64,000 nucleotides of DNA from JANNVZ01 sp046155615 (GTDB lineage: Bacteria > Bacteroidota > Bacteroidia > Flavobacteriales_D > Sanyastnellaceae). The translations under genes and the position numbers were made by a program. Positions 41,090 to 48,984 of this stretch are shown here, in pieces. Position 1 is the first letter of the stretch. The number at the start of each line of letters is the position of its first letter. Below the pieces are notes generated by a model. That model had not been told where the DNA came from. It searched no databases and worked only from the letters and a program-made list of their open reading frames with translations. Location of the stretch: contig JBJXFP010000154.1 in assembly GCA_046155615.1 (NCBI GenBank), positions 4,782 to 68,781 of the forward strand, read 5' to 3'.

Positions 41090-41407
41090 TCATCGCCCAT
41101 TTCCTTTCAGTGAGTTTCTGTCGTCATCATCTTCCTCATCATCATCATCATTTATATCACCATCTGAATCATCATCATCTTCATCATCATCGTCATCGTT
41201 TATTCCGCCCTGTCCATTGTGCCCGTCTCCGCTGCCATCATCATTGCCACCGCCATCACCTCCACAGTTGTCACCGCCATCTCCATCAGTAGTCATCTTC
41301 TCTGTTTTTATCTCATCATCTATATCATAAAATGACGACTCTTTAGAGCAAGAGACTAAAGCAATTATGACCGCTATAATCCAGAATATATTCTTTATCT
41401 GTTTCAA
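41090..41407 (-). CDS. Asp/Gly-rich low-complexity lipoprotein
   Basis: A 105-residue lipoprotein (IIAVIIALVSCSKES, lipobox LVSC). After a short linker the protein is almost wholly Asp, Gly and Asn (GDGGDNCGGDGGGNDDG, DDDDDEDDDDSDGD, DDDDEEDDDDRN). The DNA carries long ATC/CAT triplet runs. Such acidic tracts could bind calcium or other cations at the cell surface, but that is inference; no canonical EF-hand or thrombospondin type 3 repeat is complete. A good promoter upstream and a terminator downstream support a real gene. Confidence 0.75.
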   Translation of the reverse strand: MKQIKNIFWIIAVIIALVSCSKESSFYDIDDEIKTEKMTTDGDGGDNCGGDGGGNDDGSGDGHNGQGGINDDDDDEDDDDSDGDINDDDDEEDDDDRNSLKGNGR

Positions 41408-41427
41408 TTTGGAAACTTACGTGTGAA

Positions 41428-41456
41428 CAAATGTAGGCAAGTATTTCATTTATACA
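41428..41456 (-). promoter_or_regulatory. Promoter of the Asp-rich lipoprotein gene
   Basis: Minus strand TTG (41454-41456) lies 18 nt before TACATTTG (41428-41435), an exact consensus, 20 nt before the ATG. Confidence 0.6.
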
Positions 41457-41459
41457 AGT

Positions 41460-44400
41460 TTATCCGGGAAAAAGTTCGTGAAAATTTTCAGGCAATTTTA
41501 TACGGACTAAAGTGCCGGCATCTTCACCCATACCCACCTGCAACTGAACAGGGCCTTCAAGTTCGATGGATTGACCAGTTGTTTTTCTTATCAGGTCTAT
41601 GCGGCTTTGTGTTATCTCCATTCCTTTGGAAATGTGATTGTCTGTATCCGTTTTGTTCTTTAGGCTGTTTTCAATGCCCACGCCATTGTCTCTTATTGTA
41701 AACTCTACATGATTGTTCACCTTGCTGATGTCCACTTCCAATTTGCCCTGAGTGGTTTTAGGGAGCAATCCATGCCAGATTGAATTTTCCAGAAAGGGCT
41801 GCACAAGCATGGCAGGTACCTTAGTTTGATCTAAGTTCAACGCAGGGTCCACGTTTATGCTATATTCAAATTTGTCTTTGAACCGCATGTGCTCAAGTTT
41901 GAGGTAAAGTTCCAGTCTTTCAATCTCATCGCGAAGGGTGGTCAGATTGTCTTGTGAGTTGTCTAAGTTTTTACGAATCAGTTTAGCGAAGTCGCTCAGG
42001 TATCTGTTGGCAGCCATGCGGTCCTGACGATTTATGTAATACTGTATGCTGTTGAGTGCATTGAATATGAAATGTCGGTTCATGCTGCTGTTGAGTGACT
42101 GCTGCTCCAACGCAAGCATTTTACTTTTTATTTCGAACCATTCTTTTTCTCTCTTTGCTCTGGTAGCTTTTCTTCGGTTGTAGATGATGTATCCTACAAT
42201 ACCAAGCACGGCCAGCGCCTCCAGAGCTATGAACCACCAACGAAGCCAAAAGGGCGCTGTGATGCTGAACGAATACAGTGTTTCATTACTCCAAATACCT
42301 TGTTTGTTTATGGCCATTACTTTGAATGTGTAATGGTTATATGGCAGATTGCTATATGTGGCGAAGTTGTTTTTAGTTATTGGTTTCCATTCTTCATCAA
42401 ATCCCTCAAGCATGTATTTATAGCTCACATCACGGGGGTAGGTGGTGGATATGCCTGTGAAGTAAAAGGTGAGGTGGTTGTCTTTGTAATTGAATGCGGG
42501 TGAAATTGGCAGGCCACTCAATTCATCCGGATTCATTTGCCTTGTCTGCCAGTTTTGGTTCTGCAGATTTATCTGAATGTTACCTATGGTAAGCAAGGGT
42601 GGTACAGTGATTTTGCCTGCTGAAATGAGTGATTTATTGGCGATGGTGATGCCTTGAGTAGTGCCAAACCAAATTCGACCATTGTCATCTGAGTAGACAG
42701 CATTCAGATTGGTTTCCAAACTTCGAAGCCCATCTTCCAATCCATAGTGTGTAAATATGAGATTGGCTGGCGAACTTTCTGCTTGTATTGTGGCACTGTG
42801 CAGGCCATAGTTAGTGCCAATCCAAAGTGTATTTCCATCAAATTTCAGCAGGTTTACAACATCGGCATTGGAGCTGGTGCCAATGTGGGTAGCCTTGAAT
42901 GTGGCTCCATCAAGCATAGCCAGACCGCTCATGGTGCCAGCCCAGATGTGGTTGTATTCATCCACCTCTATGCAGTTCACTGAGTTGTCGGGCAGGCCAT
43001 CTTTCTGTGAAAATTGCATGAATTGAGTACCATCATATTTATAAACGCCTTCGTTGGTTGCAAACCACATGTTGCCTGACATGTCTTGTCTGATACATCG
43101 TACACGTTTCACTGGGGCATTGGCGTGTAGTATGGTCAGTATTTTTTCATCTGCTATTTGTGCCAATCCTTTGGAGGTGCCAATCCAGATGTTGTTGTCA
43201 AAATCTTCGTAAAGGCTTAGTATCATGTTTGCAGGCAATGAATCTGAGGTGTTGAATTCAATAAATCGGTTGTCGGAAAACATGAACAATCCGTCTGATG
43301 AGCCAAACCACAGGCGGCCTTCATGGTCACACAGGCTGCTCCAAATTCTGTTTACCCCACTCAGCGCTTTCATGTCGTATGGTATAATGGTGTCTCCATT
43401 GTACATGCACAGGCCACGGTCGAAGGTGCTGAACCAAAGATTGCCTTTTTTGTCTTCAGTTATAGACATGATTGCATCACCGATCAAACCATCTTTTGTG
43501 GTGAGTGAGGTGAATTTTTCGCCTGTAAATTTTTGAATGCCGTTGCCATAAGTGGCGAGCCACAAGTTGCCTTCATTGTCTTGCATCATATCGCGCACAT
43601 CAGCAGTTGGCAGGCCCTGTGCCTCTGCAAAGGAGATGAATCTTTCGCCATCGAATTTGAAAAAACCAAAACGTGAAGTGACGTAAAACGTGCCATCCGC
43701 TCCTATGATTATACCTGTAAGTATGTCTGTAATCAGTCCGGGTGCGTCTTTGTAGTTGCGCATGTATTGACCGTGCTCATCCAATTCCACAAGAGCATCG
43801 CCACGTGTGGCAAGCCAGTAATGTCCGTCAGCACTGCGCACGAAGTCAAAAAGGTGTGCCTCATCACTTGTTGGTTTGTAAAGTGTGTGTGTCAGATTTT
43901 TGTTATGCAGGCTGTAGAATGCTTCGCGAGTCAGCACCAGCATTTCATCAGCAGCAGCGTCTATTCTTTTGATGTGGCTTTGGGCAAATGGTTTTGTCAT
44001 CTCATCATGCTGCCTGTAATTTTTTTGAAGCATGTTGTAAATGAGCAATCCATCTTCAGTACCAATCCACAATTCTTCTGTGCCTTTTTTCTCATGCAGA
44101 GTATTGATAGCGGCATCAGCGAAATCTGCGGGCAGTGCAATGGTGTTCACTCCCGCACCTGTAACGATGGCTATACTTCCATTGCAACCCGCTGCCATTG
44201 CTCCATTGCTCAGTTGCACCAGGCAATTCACCTGGTTGTGCAGCAGTCCTTTCTGTTTGTCATAGTTGAAAAAAGTATTCCCGTCAAAACGTGAGAGTCC
44301 GCCCAGTGTGCCAGCCCAAATGAAACCTCGTGAGTCTTGGGCAAGGCATCTTACCTGCGACTGTGCAAGACCCTCGTTGATACTGTACTGAATAAATGTG

Positions 44401-44567
44401 TATTGCTGGGCACGAATGGTAAATGGAAAATGGAGAATGGAAAATGCAAGAACGAGAATGACCAATGTTGTTGCATTATGTCTTGGGTGAAGATTGTGAC
44501 AGAACAATTGAAGGATTGAAGCAATTGCCGCCAACCAATTTTCAATTTTCAATTTTACATTTTCCAT
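41460..44567 (-). CDS. Two-component propeller sensor histidine kinase (LytS-like kinase domain)
   Basis: A 1035-residue membrane sensor. After an unusual N-terminus there is a signal-like segment (LVILVLAFSILHFPFTIRAQ, ending at about residue 54), then two seven-blade beta-propellers built of GxIWAGT/LWFGT-type repeats (about 55-690), a Y_Y_Y domain (about 700-765), one membrane helix (WFIALEALAVLGIVGYII), and a His_kinase domain with the phospho-acceptor in NRHFIFNALNSIQ (His832) and the ATPase motif DNGVGI. The periplasmic propellers presumably sense a ligand or cargo. It lies 5 nt after its LytTR response regulator gene. Confidence 0.92.
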   Translation of the reverse strand: MENVKLKIENWLAAIASILQLFCHNLHPRHNATTLVILVLAFSILHFPFTIRAQQYTFIQYSINEGLAQSQVRCLAQDSRGFIWAGTLGGLSRFDGNTFFNYDKQKGLLHNQVNCLVQLSNGAMAAGCNGSIAIVTGAGVNTIALPADFADAAINTLHEKKGTEELWIGTEDGLLIYNMLQKNYRQHDEMTKPFAQSHIKRIDAAADEMLVLTREAFYSLHNKNLTHTLYKPTSDEAHLFDFVRSADGHYWLATRGDALVELDEHGQYMRNYKDAPGLITDILTGIIIGADGTFYVTSRFGFFKFDGERFISFAEAQGLPTADVRDMMQDNEGNLWLATYGNGIQKFTGEKFTSLTTKDGLIGDAIMSITEDKKGNLWFSTFDRGLCMYNGDTIIPYDMKALSGVNRIWSSLCDHEGRLWFGSSDGLFMFSDNRFIEFNTSDSLPANMILSLYEDFDNNIWIGTSKGLAQIADEKILTILHANAPVKRVRCIRQDMSGNMWFATNEGVYKYDGTQFMQFSQKDGLPDNSVNCIEVDEYNHIWAGTMSGLAMLDGATFKATHIGTSSNADVVNLLKFDGNTLWIGTNYGLHSATIQAESSPANLIFTHYGLEDGLRSLETNLNAVYSDDNGRIWFGTTQGITIANKSLISAGKITVPPLLTIGNIQINLQNQNWQTRQMNPDELSGLPISPAFNYKDNHLTFYFTGISTTYPRDVSYKYMLEGFDEEWKPITKNNFATYSNLPYNHYTFKVMAINKQGIWSNETLYSFSITAPFWLRWWFIALEALAVLGIVGYIIYNRRKATRAKREKEWFEIKSKMLALEQQSLNSSMNRHFIFNALNSIQYYINRQDRMAANRYLSDFAKLIRKNLDNSQDNLTTLRDEIERLELYLKLEHMRFKDKFEYSINVDPALNLDQTKVPAMLVQPFLENSIWHGLLPKTTQGKLEVDISKVNNHVEFTIRDNGVGIENSLKNKTDTDNHISKGMEITQSRIDLIRKTTGQSIELEGPVQLQVGMGEDAGTLVRIKLPENFHELFPG

Positions 44568-44572
44568 TCGCG

Positions 44573-45343
44573 TTAGACACCTGATATTTTTTCGAGAAAC
44601 TCCTGAAGTTTTCTTCGTGCAACGGGGATTTGTGTGCCGTCACTCATAATGGCTATGTTGCCATCAGTTCGGTTGAACTCTTTCAGATGATGTGCAATGT
44701 TGATGATGTGCGACTTGTGTAATCGAAAGAACATTTTAGGATCCAATTTGTCTTCAAAGGCTTTGATGGTTTTGCTGCTCACATATTTTTTGCCACCGGC
44801 TAAGTAGATGGTGGTGTAATTTTCAAATGCCTCGAGGTGGATTATATCGGTATTCTTCACTATGGCGAGGCCATCCTTGGTTGGCACCACAGTTTTTTCT
44901 ACTGAGTTGGTCAGCGCAATGTTTTCAAGAACTTTGGCAATGCGGGTGTCACTCACTCGTGTGTTTTTTTTTTGATCTACTATCTCTTTCACCTTTCCCA
45001 CAGCTTTTTGCAGGTCATCTATATCGATTGGTTTTTCTAAGTAGTCGATAGCGCTTTCTTTTATGGCTCGCAGTGCATAGTCGCGAAATGCTGTGGTGAA
45101 AATGACTTGAAATTTTTTGTCTTCAATACTTTGCAAAAACATGAATCCATCCTCGCCCGGCATCATGATGTCGAGGAATACCAGATCAGGATTTAGCTCC
45201 TCGATGAGTTGCCTGGCCTGTGCTGCCGAAGAGGCCACGCCCGAAAGTTGCACATCCTCGCAGTAGTCCTCTACCAGCATACGCAGGTTTTCTCTGGCAA
45301 ATTCTTCATCATCCACTATGATGGCTGAGAGCTTTCGGGTCAT
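44573..45343 (-). CDS. LytTR-family response regulator
   Basis: A 256-residue response regulator. The receiver domain (residues about 5-125) has the acidic pair DDEE, the phospho-acceptor Asp58 in LVFLDIMMPGEDG and the conserved Lys in YLEKPID; the C-terminal LytTR DNA-binding domain spans about 155-256 (IVKNTDIIHLEAFENYTTIYL, FRLHKSHIINIAHH). I chose ATG 45343, which begins MTRKLSAIIVDDEE. It is the first gene of a pair with the propeller kinase, the likely partner. Confidence 0.93.
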   Translation of the reverse strand: MTRKLSAIIVDDEEFARENLRMLVEDYCEDVQLSGVASSAAQARQLIEELNPDLVFLDIMMPGEDGFMFLQSIEDKKFQVIFTTAFRDYALRAIKESAIDYLEKPIDIDDLQKAVGKVKEIVDQKKNTRVSDTRIAKVLENIALTNSVEKTVVPTKDGLAIVKNTDIIHLEAFENYTTIYLAGGKKYVSSKTIKAFEDKLDPKMFFRLHKSHIINIAHHLKEFNRTDGNIAIMSDGTQIPVARRKLQEFLEKISGV

Positions 45344-45547
45344 AAGTGTTTTTTGAACAGGTGTTATGGTGTGCAAAATATATCAGCGGCAATTGGTTTG
45401 GTCGAGAATGTGCGGCAATTGTTGCAAGTGAAAGGCATGATTCAACAGAATTCAATCAGGTTCAAAAGGTCTGGAATATTTCAAAGCATTTCCCGGCTGC
45501 TATTCACCGTTGATATTTCGCCCACCCAAATTCACTCACTTATTTAT

Positions 45548-46204
45548 ATGCATCTCACGCAGTTCACTTTTAATCCCTTTCAGGAGAATACATACATTGT
45601 GTATGACGATACACAAGAAGCCATCATCATTGACCCCGGCATGATGGATGAGGATGAGGACGCGCAACTATTCGAGTACATTGCAGAAAAGAACCTGAAG
45701 CCTGCAATGGTGGTGAATACACACTGTCATCTGGATCACATATTGGGTAATGCATCAGCCTGCGCACGTTTCAGTATTCCGCTGCTTGCACACCGACTTG
45801 AGTTGCCTATGCTGGATCGCGCTTCTTCAGCCAGCCTTATGTGGAATGTGCCTTACCGCCTTTCACCTGCACCATCACGGTTTTTGGACGAAGGTGATGA
45901 AGTCACTTTTGGACATACCCGATTCCGATTGTTGCTGGTACCCGGCCATGCACCTGGGCATATTGCTCTGGTGTGCGATGATGAAAAGTTGGTGATCGCG
46001 GGCGATGTACTTTTTCGTGAAAGTGTAGGCCGCGTGGATTTGCCCATGTGCAATGCGCAAGACCTCGTCTATTCTATTCAACAAAAAATGTATGCATTGC
46101 CTGATGACTACACTGTGCATTCGGGCCATGGGCCGGAGACCACCATTGGTCATGAGAAGGAGCACAACGCATTTGTAAGAATCGATTGGCAATGCCTTAT
46201 TTGA
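45548..46204 (+). CDS. MBL-fold metallohydrolase (glyoxalase II-like)
   Basis: A 218-residue cytosolic zinc hydrolase starting MHLTQFTFNPFQENTYIVYDD. Metal motifs are THCHLDHILG (residues about 60-66), PGHAPGHIAL (about 142), AGDVLFRESVGRVDLP (about 162) and the final HSGHGPETTIGHE. These match the YcbL/hydroxyacylglutathione-hydrolase-like group. The upstream in-frame extension has no family features; ATATTTCGCCC at 45516-45526 resembles a promoter with a GC-rich discriminator. The substrate is not assigned. Confidence 0.9.
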   Translation: MHLTQFTFNPFQENTYIVYDDTQEAIIIDPGMMDEDEDAQLFEYIAEKNLKPAMVVNTHCHLDHILGNASACARFSIPLLAHRLELPMLDRASSASLMWNVPYRLSPAPSRFLDEGDEVTFGHTRFRLLLVPGHAPGHIALVCDDEKLVIAGDVLFRESVGRVDLPMCNAQDLVYSIQQKMYALPDDYTVHSGHGPETTIGHEKEHNAFVRIDWQCLI

Positions 46205-46277
46205 GCAATGAGCAACATAATTCACGCACAATAATTTCCGAGTATTTCCGTGAGTGCCTGAACTTGCGAAAGAACCA

Positions 46278-47327
46278 TCAAGCCTTTTTCAGTGTAAAGC
46301 CAAATGTGCTACCAAGGCCATCAGTGCTGCGCACACTGATTGTTTGGTTGTGGGCTTCTATGATGTGTTTGCAGATAGCAAGACCAAGCCCGCTGCCACC
46401 TGCATTGCGCGCACGGCTTTTATCCACCCGGTAAAATCTTTCGAAAATTCGAGGCAGATGATCGAGCGAAATACCAATGCCATTGTCGGCTACTTCTATC
46501 AGCAAGTTGTCGCCCATGTCATAAAATCGGATCCGCGTTTCGCCACCATCGCGGCTGTAGTTGATGCTATTCACTACCAAGTTGGTAAACACTTGTGCAA
46601 TGCGTGACTTATCGCCCTCCACCTGTATTGGTTTTTCATTTTCTTTTCTCAGGCGCAGCATCACATTGCGCGAAGCTGCCAGTTGTTCCTGCTGTTCCAT
46701 TATTTGTTTTGCAAGTTCTACCACATCAAATTTTCCGAAGTTCAGTTGCAGACTCGCATTCTCGATAGAGGTAATCTGATCCAGATCTTTTATCAAATCG
46801 CTCAGCCTGTCGCAACCCACGCTGGCCTTTTGTAAAAACTTGCGCGTTTGTTCCTTGTCCTCCATGTCACTCTCCAGAATGGTATCTACATAGCCTTGTA
46901 TGTTGAACAGTGGCGTCTTCAACTCATGAGCCATGTTGCCAATAAACTCGCTGCGGTAGTTGTCAGCGTTTCTTAACTCTTTCACCTCGCGTATGCGCTC
47001 TTTGGCCCACTCTTCCACCTCACTGTTCACTTCACTCAGCACATCTTCGCTCATTCTTATGCGTGGTTTGCTTTCGTTTTGAGTCTTGAATGAGTGAATG
47101 GTTTTGTAAATGATCTTCACCTTGTGGTAAAGAAACTTCTCAATGAAGTAATAGACTATGCCATATGAAATGGTGCAGCCCAGCAATACCAGTAGAAGCA
47201 GCCAGAGCCATTCGAACTCGCGTTCCAATATAAAAATGAGTATGAAGTAGGTGGCGGCCAGCAGCGTGGTGATCAAGGTTGCCGAGGCCAGTGCCACTGT
47301 TCGCGGTGTACGCACTTTTATTGCCAT
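46278..47327 (-). CDS. PhoR-like sensor histidine kinase
   Basis: A 349-residue membrane kinase with two close N-terminal helices (VALASATLITTLLAATYFILIFIL and WLWLLLLVLLGCTISYGIVYYFI), with almost no periplasmic loop, a short HAMP-like linker and kinase core. The H-box FIGNMAHELKTPLFNIQGYV holds His134, the N-box is FTNLVVNSINYSRDG, and the G-boxes are VADNGIGISLDHLPRIFERFYRVDKSR and GGSGLGLAICKHIIEAH. It follows its regulator gene by 2 nt, so the two are coupled. Confidence 0.94.
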   Translation of the reverse strand: MAIKVRTPRTVALASATLITTLLAATYFILIFILEREFEWLWLLLLVLLGCTISYGIVYYFIEKFLYHKVKIIYKTIHSFKTQNESKPRIRMSEDVLSEVNSEVEEWAKERIREVKELRNADNYRSEFIGNMAHELKTPLFNIQGYVDTILESDMEDKEQTRKFLQKASVGCDRLSDLIKDLDQITSIENASLQLNFGKFDVVELAKQIMEQQEQLAASRNVMLRLRKENEKPIQVEGDKSRIAQVFTNLVVNSINYSRDGGETRIRFYDMGDNLLIEVADNGIGISLDHLPRIFERFYRVDKSRARNAGGSGLGLAICKHIIEAHNQTISVRSTDGLGSTFGFTLKKA

Positions 47328-47329
47328 GT

Positions 47330-48007
47330 CTATGGCTCAAATTTATAACCTACACCTTTTATGGTTTTGAAATAGTCGTCACCAAGTTTTTCACGAAGCT
47401 TGCGAATGTGTACATCAATGGTGCGGTCGCCCACTATCACATCATTGCCCCATACGCTGCTCAGTATATGCTCGCGTGTGAATACGCGGCCCGGTGCAGA
47501 TATGAGCAATGCCAGCAATTCAAATTCCTTTTTGGGTAGCGAAAGTTGTTGTTTGTCTTTGTATACCAGATAGCGCTCCTTGTCTATGGATACACCACTC
47601 AGGTTTTCTACATCTTGTGCAGGCTGTGCCAATTGTTTTCTGCGCAGCAATGCTTTTACCCTTGATATCAGCACACGTGGTTTTATCGGCTTACTTATAT
47701 AGTCATCAGCACCGGCATCGAAGCCTGCTATCTGGCTGTAGTCCTCGTTGCGTGCAGTAAGAAAAGCAATGAGCACATTACGCAGGTTATCATCTTCGCG
47801 CAGCTCGCGGCAGGTTTCCATGCCATCCATCTCAGGCATCATCACATCCAGCAGCACCAGATCAGGATTGAATGAGCGTGCCACCTCCAGCGCCTTGCGC
47901 CCGTTCAGTGCAGTTTTCACTTCATAACCTTCTTTCTCCAGATTGTATCCAATCAGTTCCAGTATGTCCTGTTCATCATCTACCAGCAGTATTTTTTGTT
48001 TGGTCAT
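47330..48007 (-). CDS. OmpR/PhoB-family response regulator
   Basis: A 225-residue regulator. The receiver domain has LVDDEQDILELIGYNLEKEGYEV, the phospho-acceptor Asp54 in LVLLDVMMPEMDG and the conserved Lys in YISKPIKPRVL; the C-terminal winged helix (about residues 130-225) includes LPKKEFELLALLISAPGRVFTREHIL, DRTIDVHIRKLREKLG and the terminal IKGVGYKFEP hairpin. It is first in the pair with the PhoR-like kinase; phosphate control is not shown. Confidence 0.94.
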   Translation of the reverse strand: MTKQKILLVDDEQDILELIGYNLEKEGYEVKTALNGRKALEVARSFNPDLVLLDVMMPEMDGMETCRELREDDNLRNVLIAFLTARNEDYSQIAGFDAGADDYISKPIKPRVLISRVKALLRRKQLAQPAQDVENLSGVSIDKERYLVYKDKQQLSLPKKEFELLALLISAPGRVFTREHILSSVWGNDVIVGDRTIDVHIRKLREKLGDDYFKTIKGVGYKFEP

Positions 48008-48174
48008 TTCGGTTTTGTATTTGTCGGGAAATAAAATTTCTTTTCAGGTCGCGAAGTAACCGAGCCACTATTAAGAAATAGTTACCTCATTATTAGAGCT
48101 ACCGTAATGTTTGATACTAAGCCATTGCTATTCATATTCTATATATGGCTTCAAATATCCTTTTTTTGTCAGCT

Positions 48175-48975
48175 ATGAAAGTGCAGGAATATTTCGGTGG
48201 AAAAACTGTGTGGCTTACCGGGGCAAGCTCTGGTATTGGAGAGCAGCTGGCTATTTTGCTCAGTCCTGTGGCAGGCCGGCTCGTCATTTCTGCCCGCAGA
48301 ATGGAGGAACTGGAGCGTGTGCGCAAGCTGTGTGCAAAGCCTGCCAATGTATTTATTCAAACCATTGATCTCAATTCAGAATCGAATGTGAGAGAAGCTG
48401 CTGCCATTGTGCTTCAGCAGCACGGTCCGGTTCATATCCTTTTTGCCAACGGAGGCATAAGCCAACGTGCGCTTGCGTTGGAAACAACGCCCGAAGTACT
48501 CCGCCAAATCATGGAAGTAAATTTTTTCAGCCAGGCCTTACTGGCGCAATTGGTAACCCATGGCAGGCAGCATGAACCGCTGCACATTGTGGTTACTTCC
48601 ACCTTGCTTGGCAAGTGGGGATTTCATACCCGTTCGGCTTACTCAGCATCCAAACATGCGCTGCATGGCTACTTCGACAGCCTGCGCATGGAGGTGGAGC
48701 AGCAGGGCATATTTATCACACTCGTGTTGCCCGGGTTTATACAAACCGATGTATCTAAAAATGCCCTTGGCGCAGATGGCAGGCCCACCCGGGAGATGGA
48801 TAGCAACCAGGCCGGTGGAATAACAGCCGAAGTATGTGCTCAAAGAATGCTGACCGGAGTTGCGGATCGAAAACGTGAATTTGCCGTAGGTGGCAGCGAG
48901 GTTTGGGGATTGAGAATGAAACGATTTTTTCCGGGTTGGTTTGAGAAAATCTTGCGCAACAAATCAGCACGATAG
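48175..48975 (+). CDS. Short-chain dehydrogenase/reductase (DHRS7-like)
   Basis: A 266-residue NAD(P)-dependent oxidoreductase. The nucleotide-binding TGASSGIGEQLA is at about residues 15-26, NGGISQRALAL corresponds to the NAG motif, TSTLLGKWGF carries the catalytic Ser region and SAYSASKHALHGYFDSLRME the YxxxK. The C-terminal VLPGFIQTDVSKNALGADG is the classical PG motif. I chose ATG 48175 (MKVQEYFGGKTVWL) rather than 48145. The substrate is unknown. Confidence 0.92.
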   Translation: MKVQEYFGGKTVWLTGASSGIGEQLAILLSPVAGRLVISARRMEELERVRKLCAKPANVFIQTIDLNSESNVREAAAIVLQQHGPVHILFANGGISQRALALETTPEVLRQIMEVNFFSQALLAQLVTHGRQHEPLHIVVTSTLLGKWGFHTRSAYSASKHALHGYFDSLRMEVEQQGIFITLVLPGFIQTDVSKNALGADGRPTREMDSNQAGGITAEVCAQRMLTGVADRKREFAVGGSEVWGLRMKRFFPGWFEKILRNKSAR

Positions 48976-48984
48976 AAAATGGCA

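Noticed and set aside
41053..41330. His-rich and Ser-rich plus-strand frames over the triplet repeat
   Set aside because: They are other readings of the ATC/CAT triplet run that encodes the Asp-rich lipoprotein, which alone has a lipobox, promoter and terminator.
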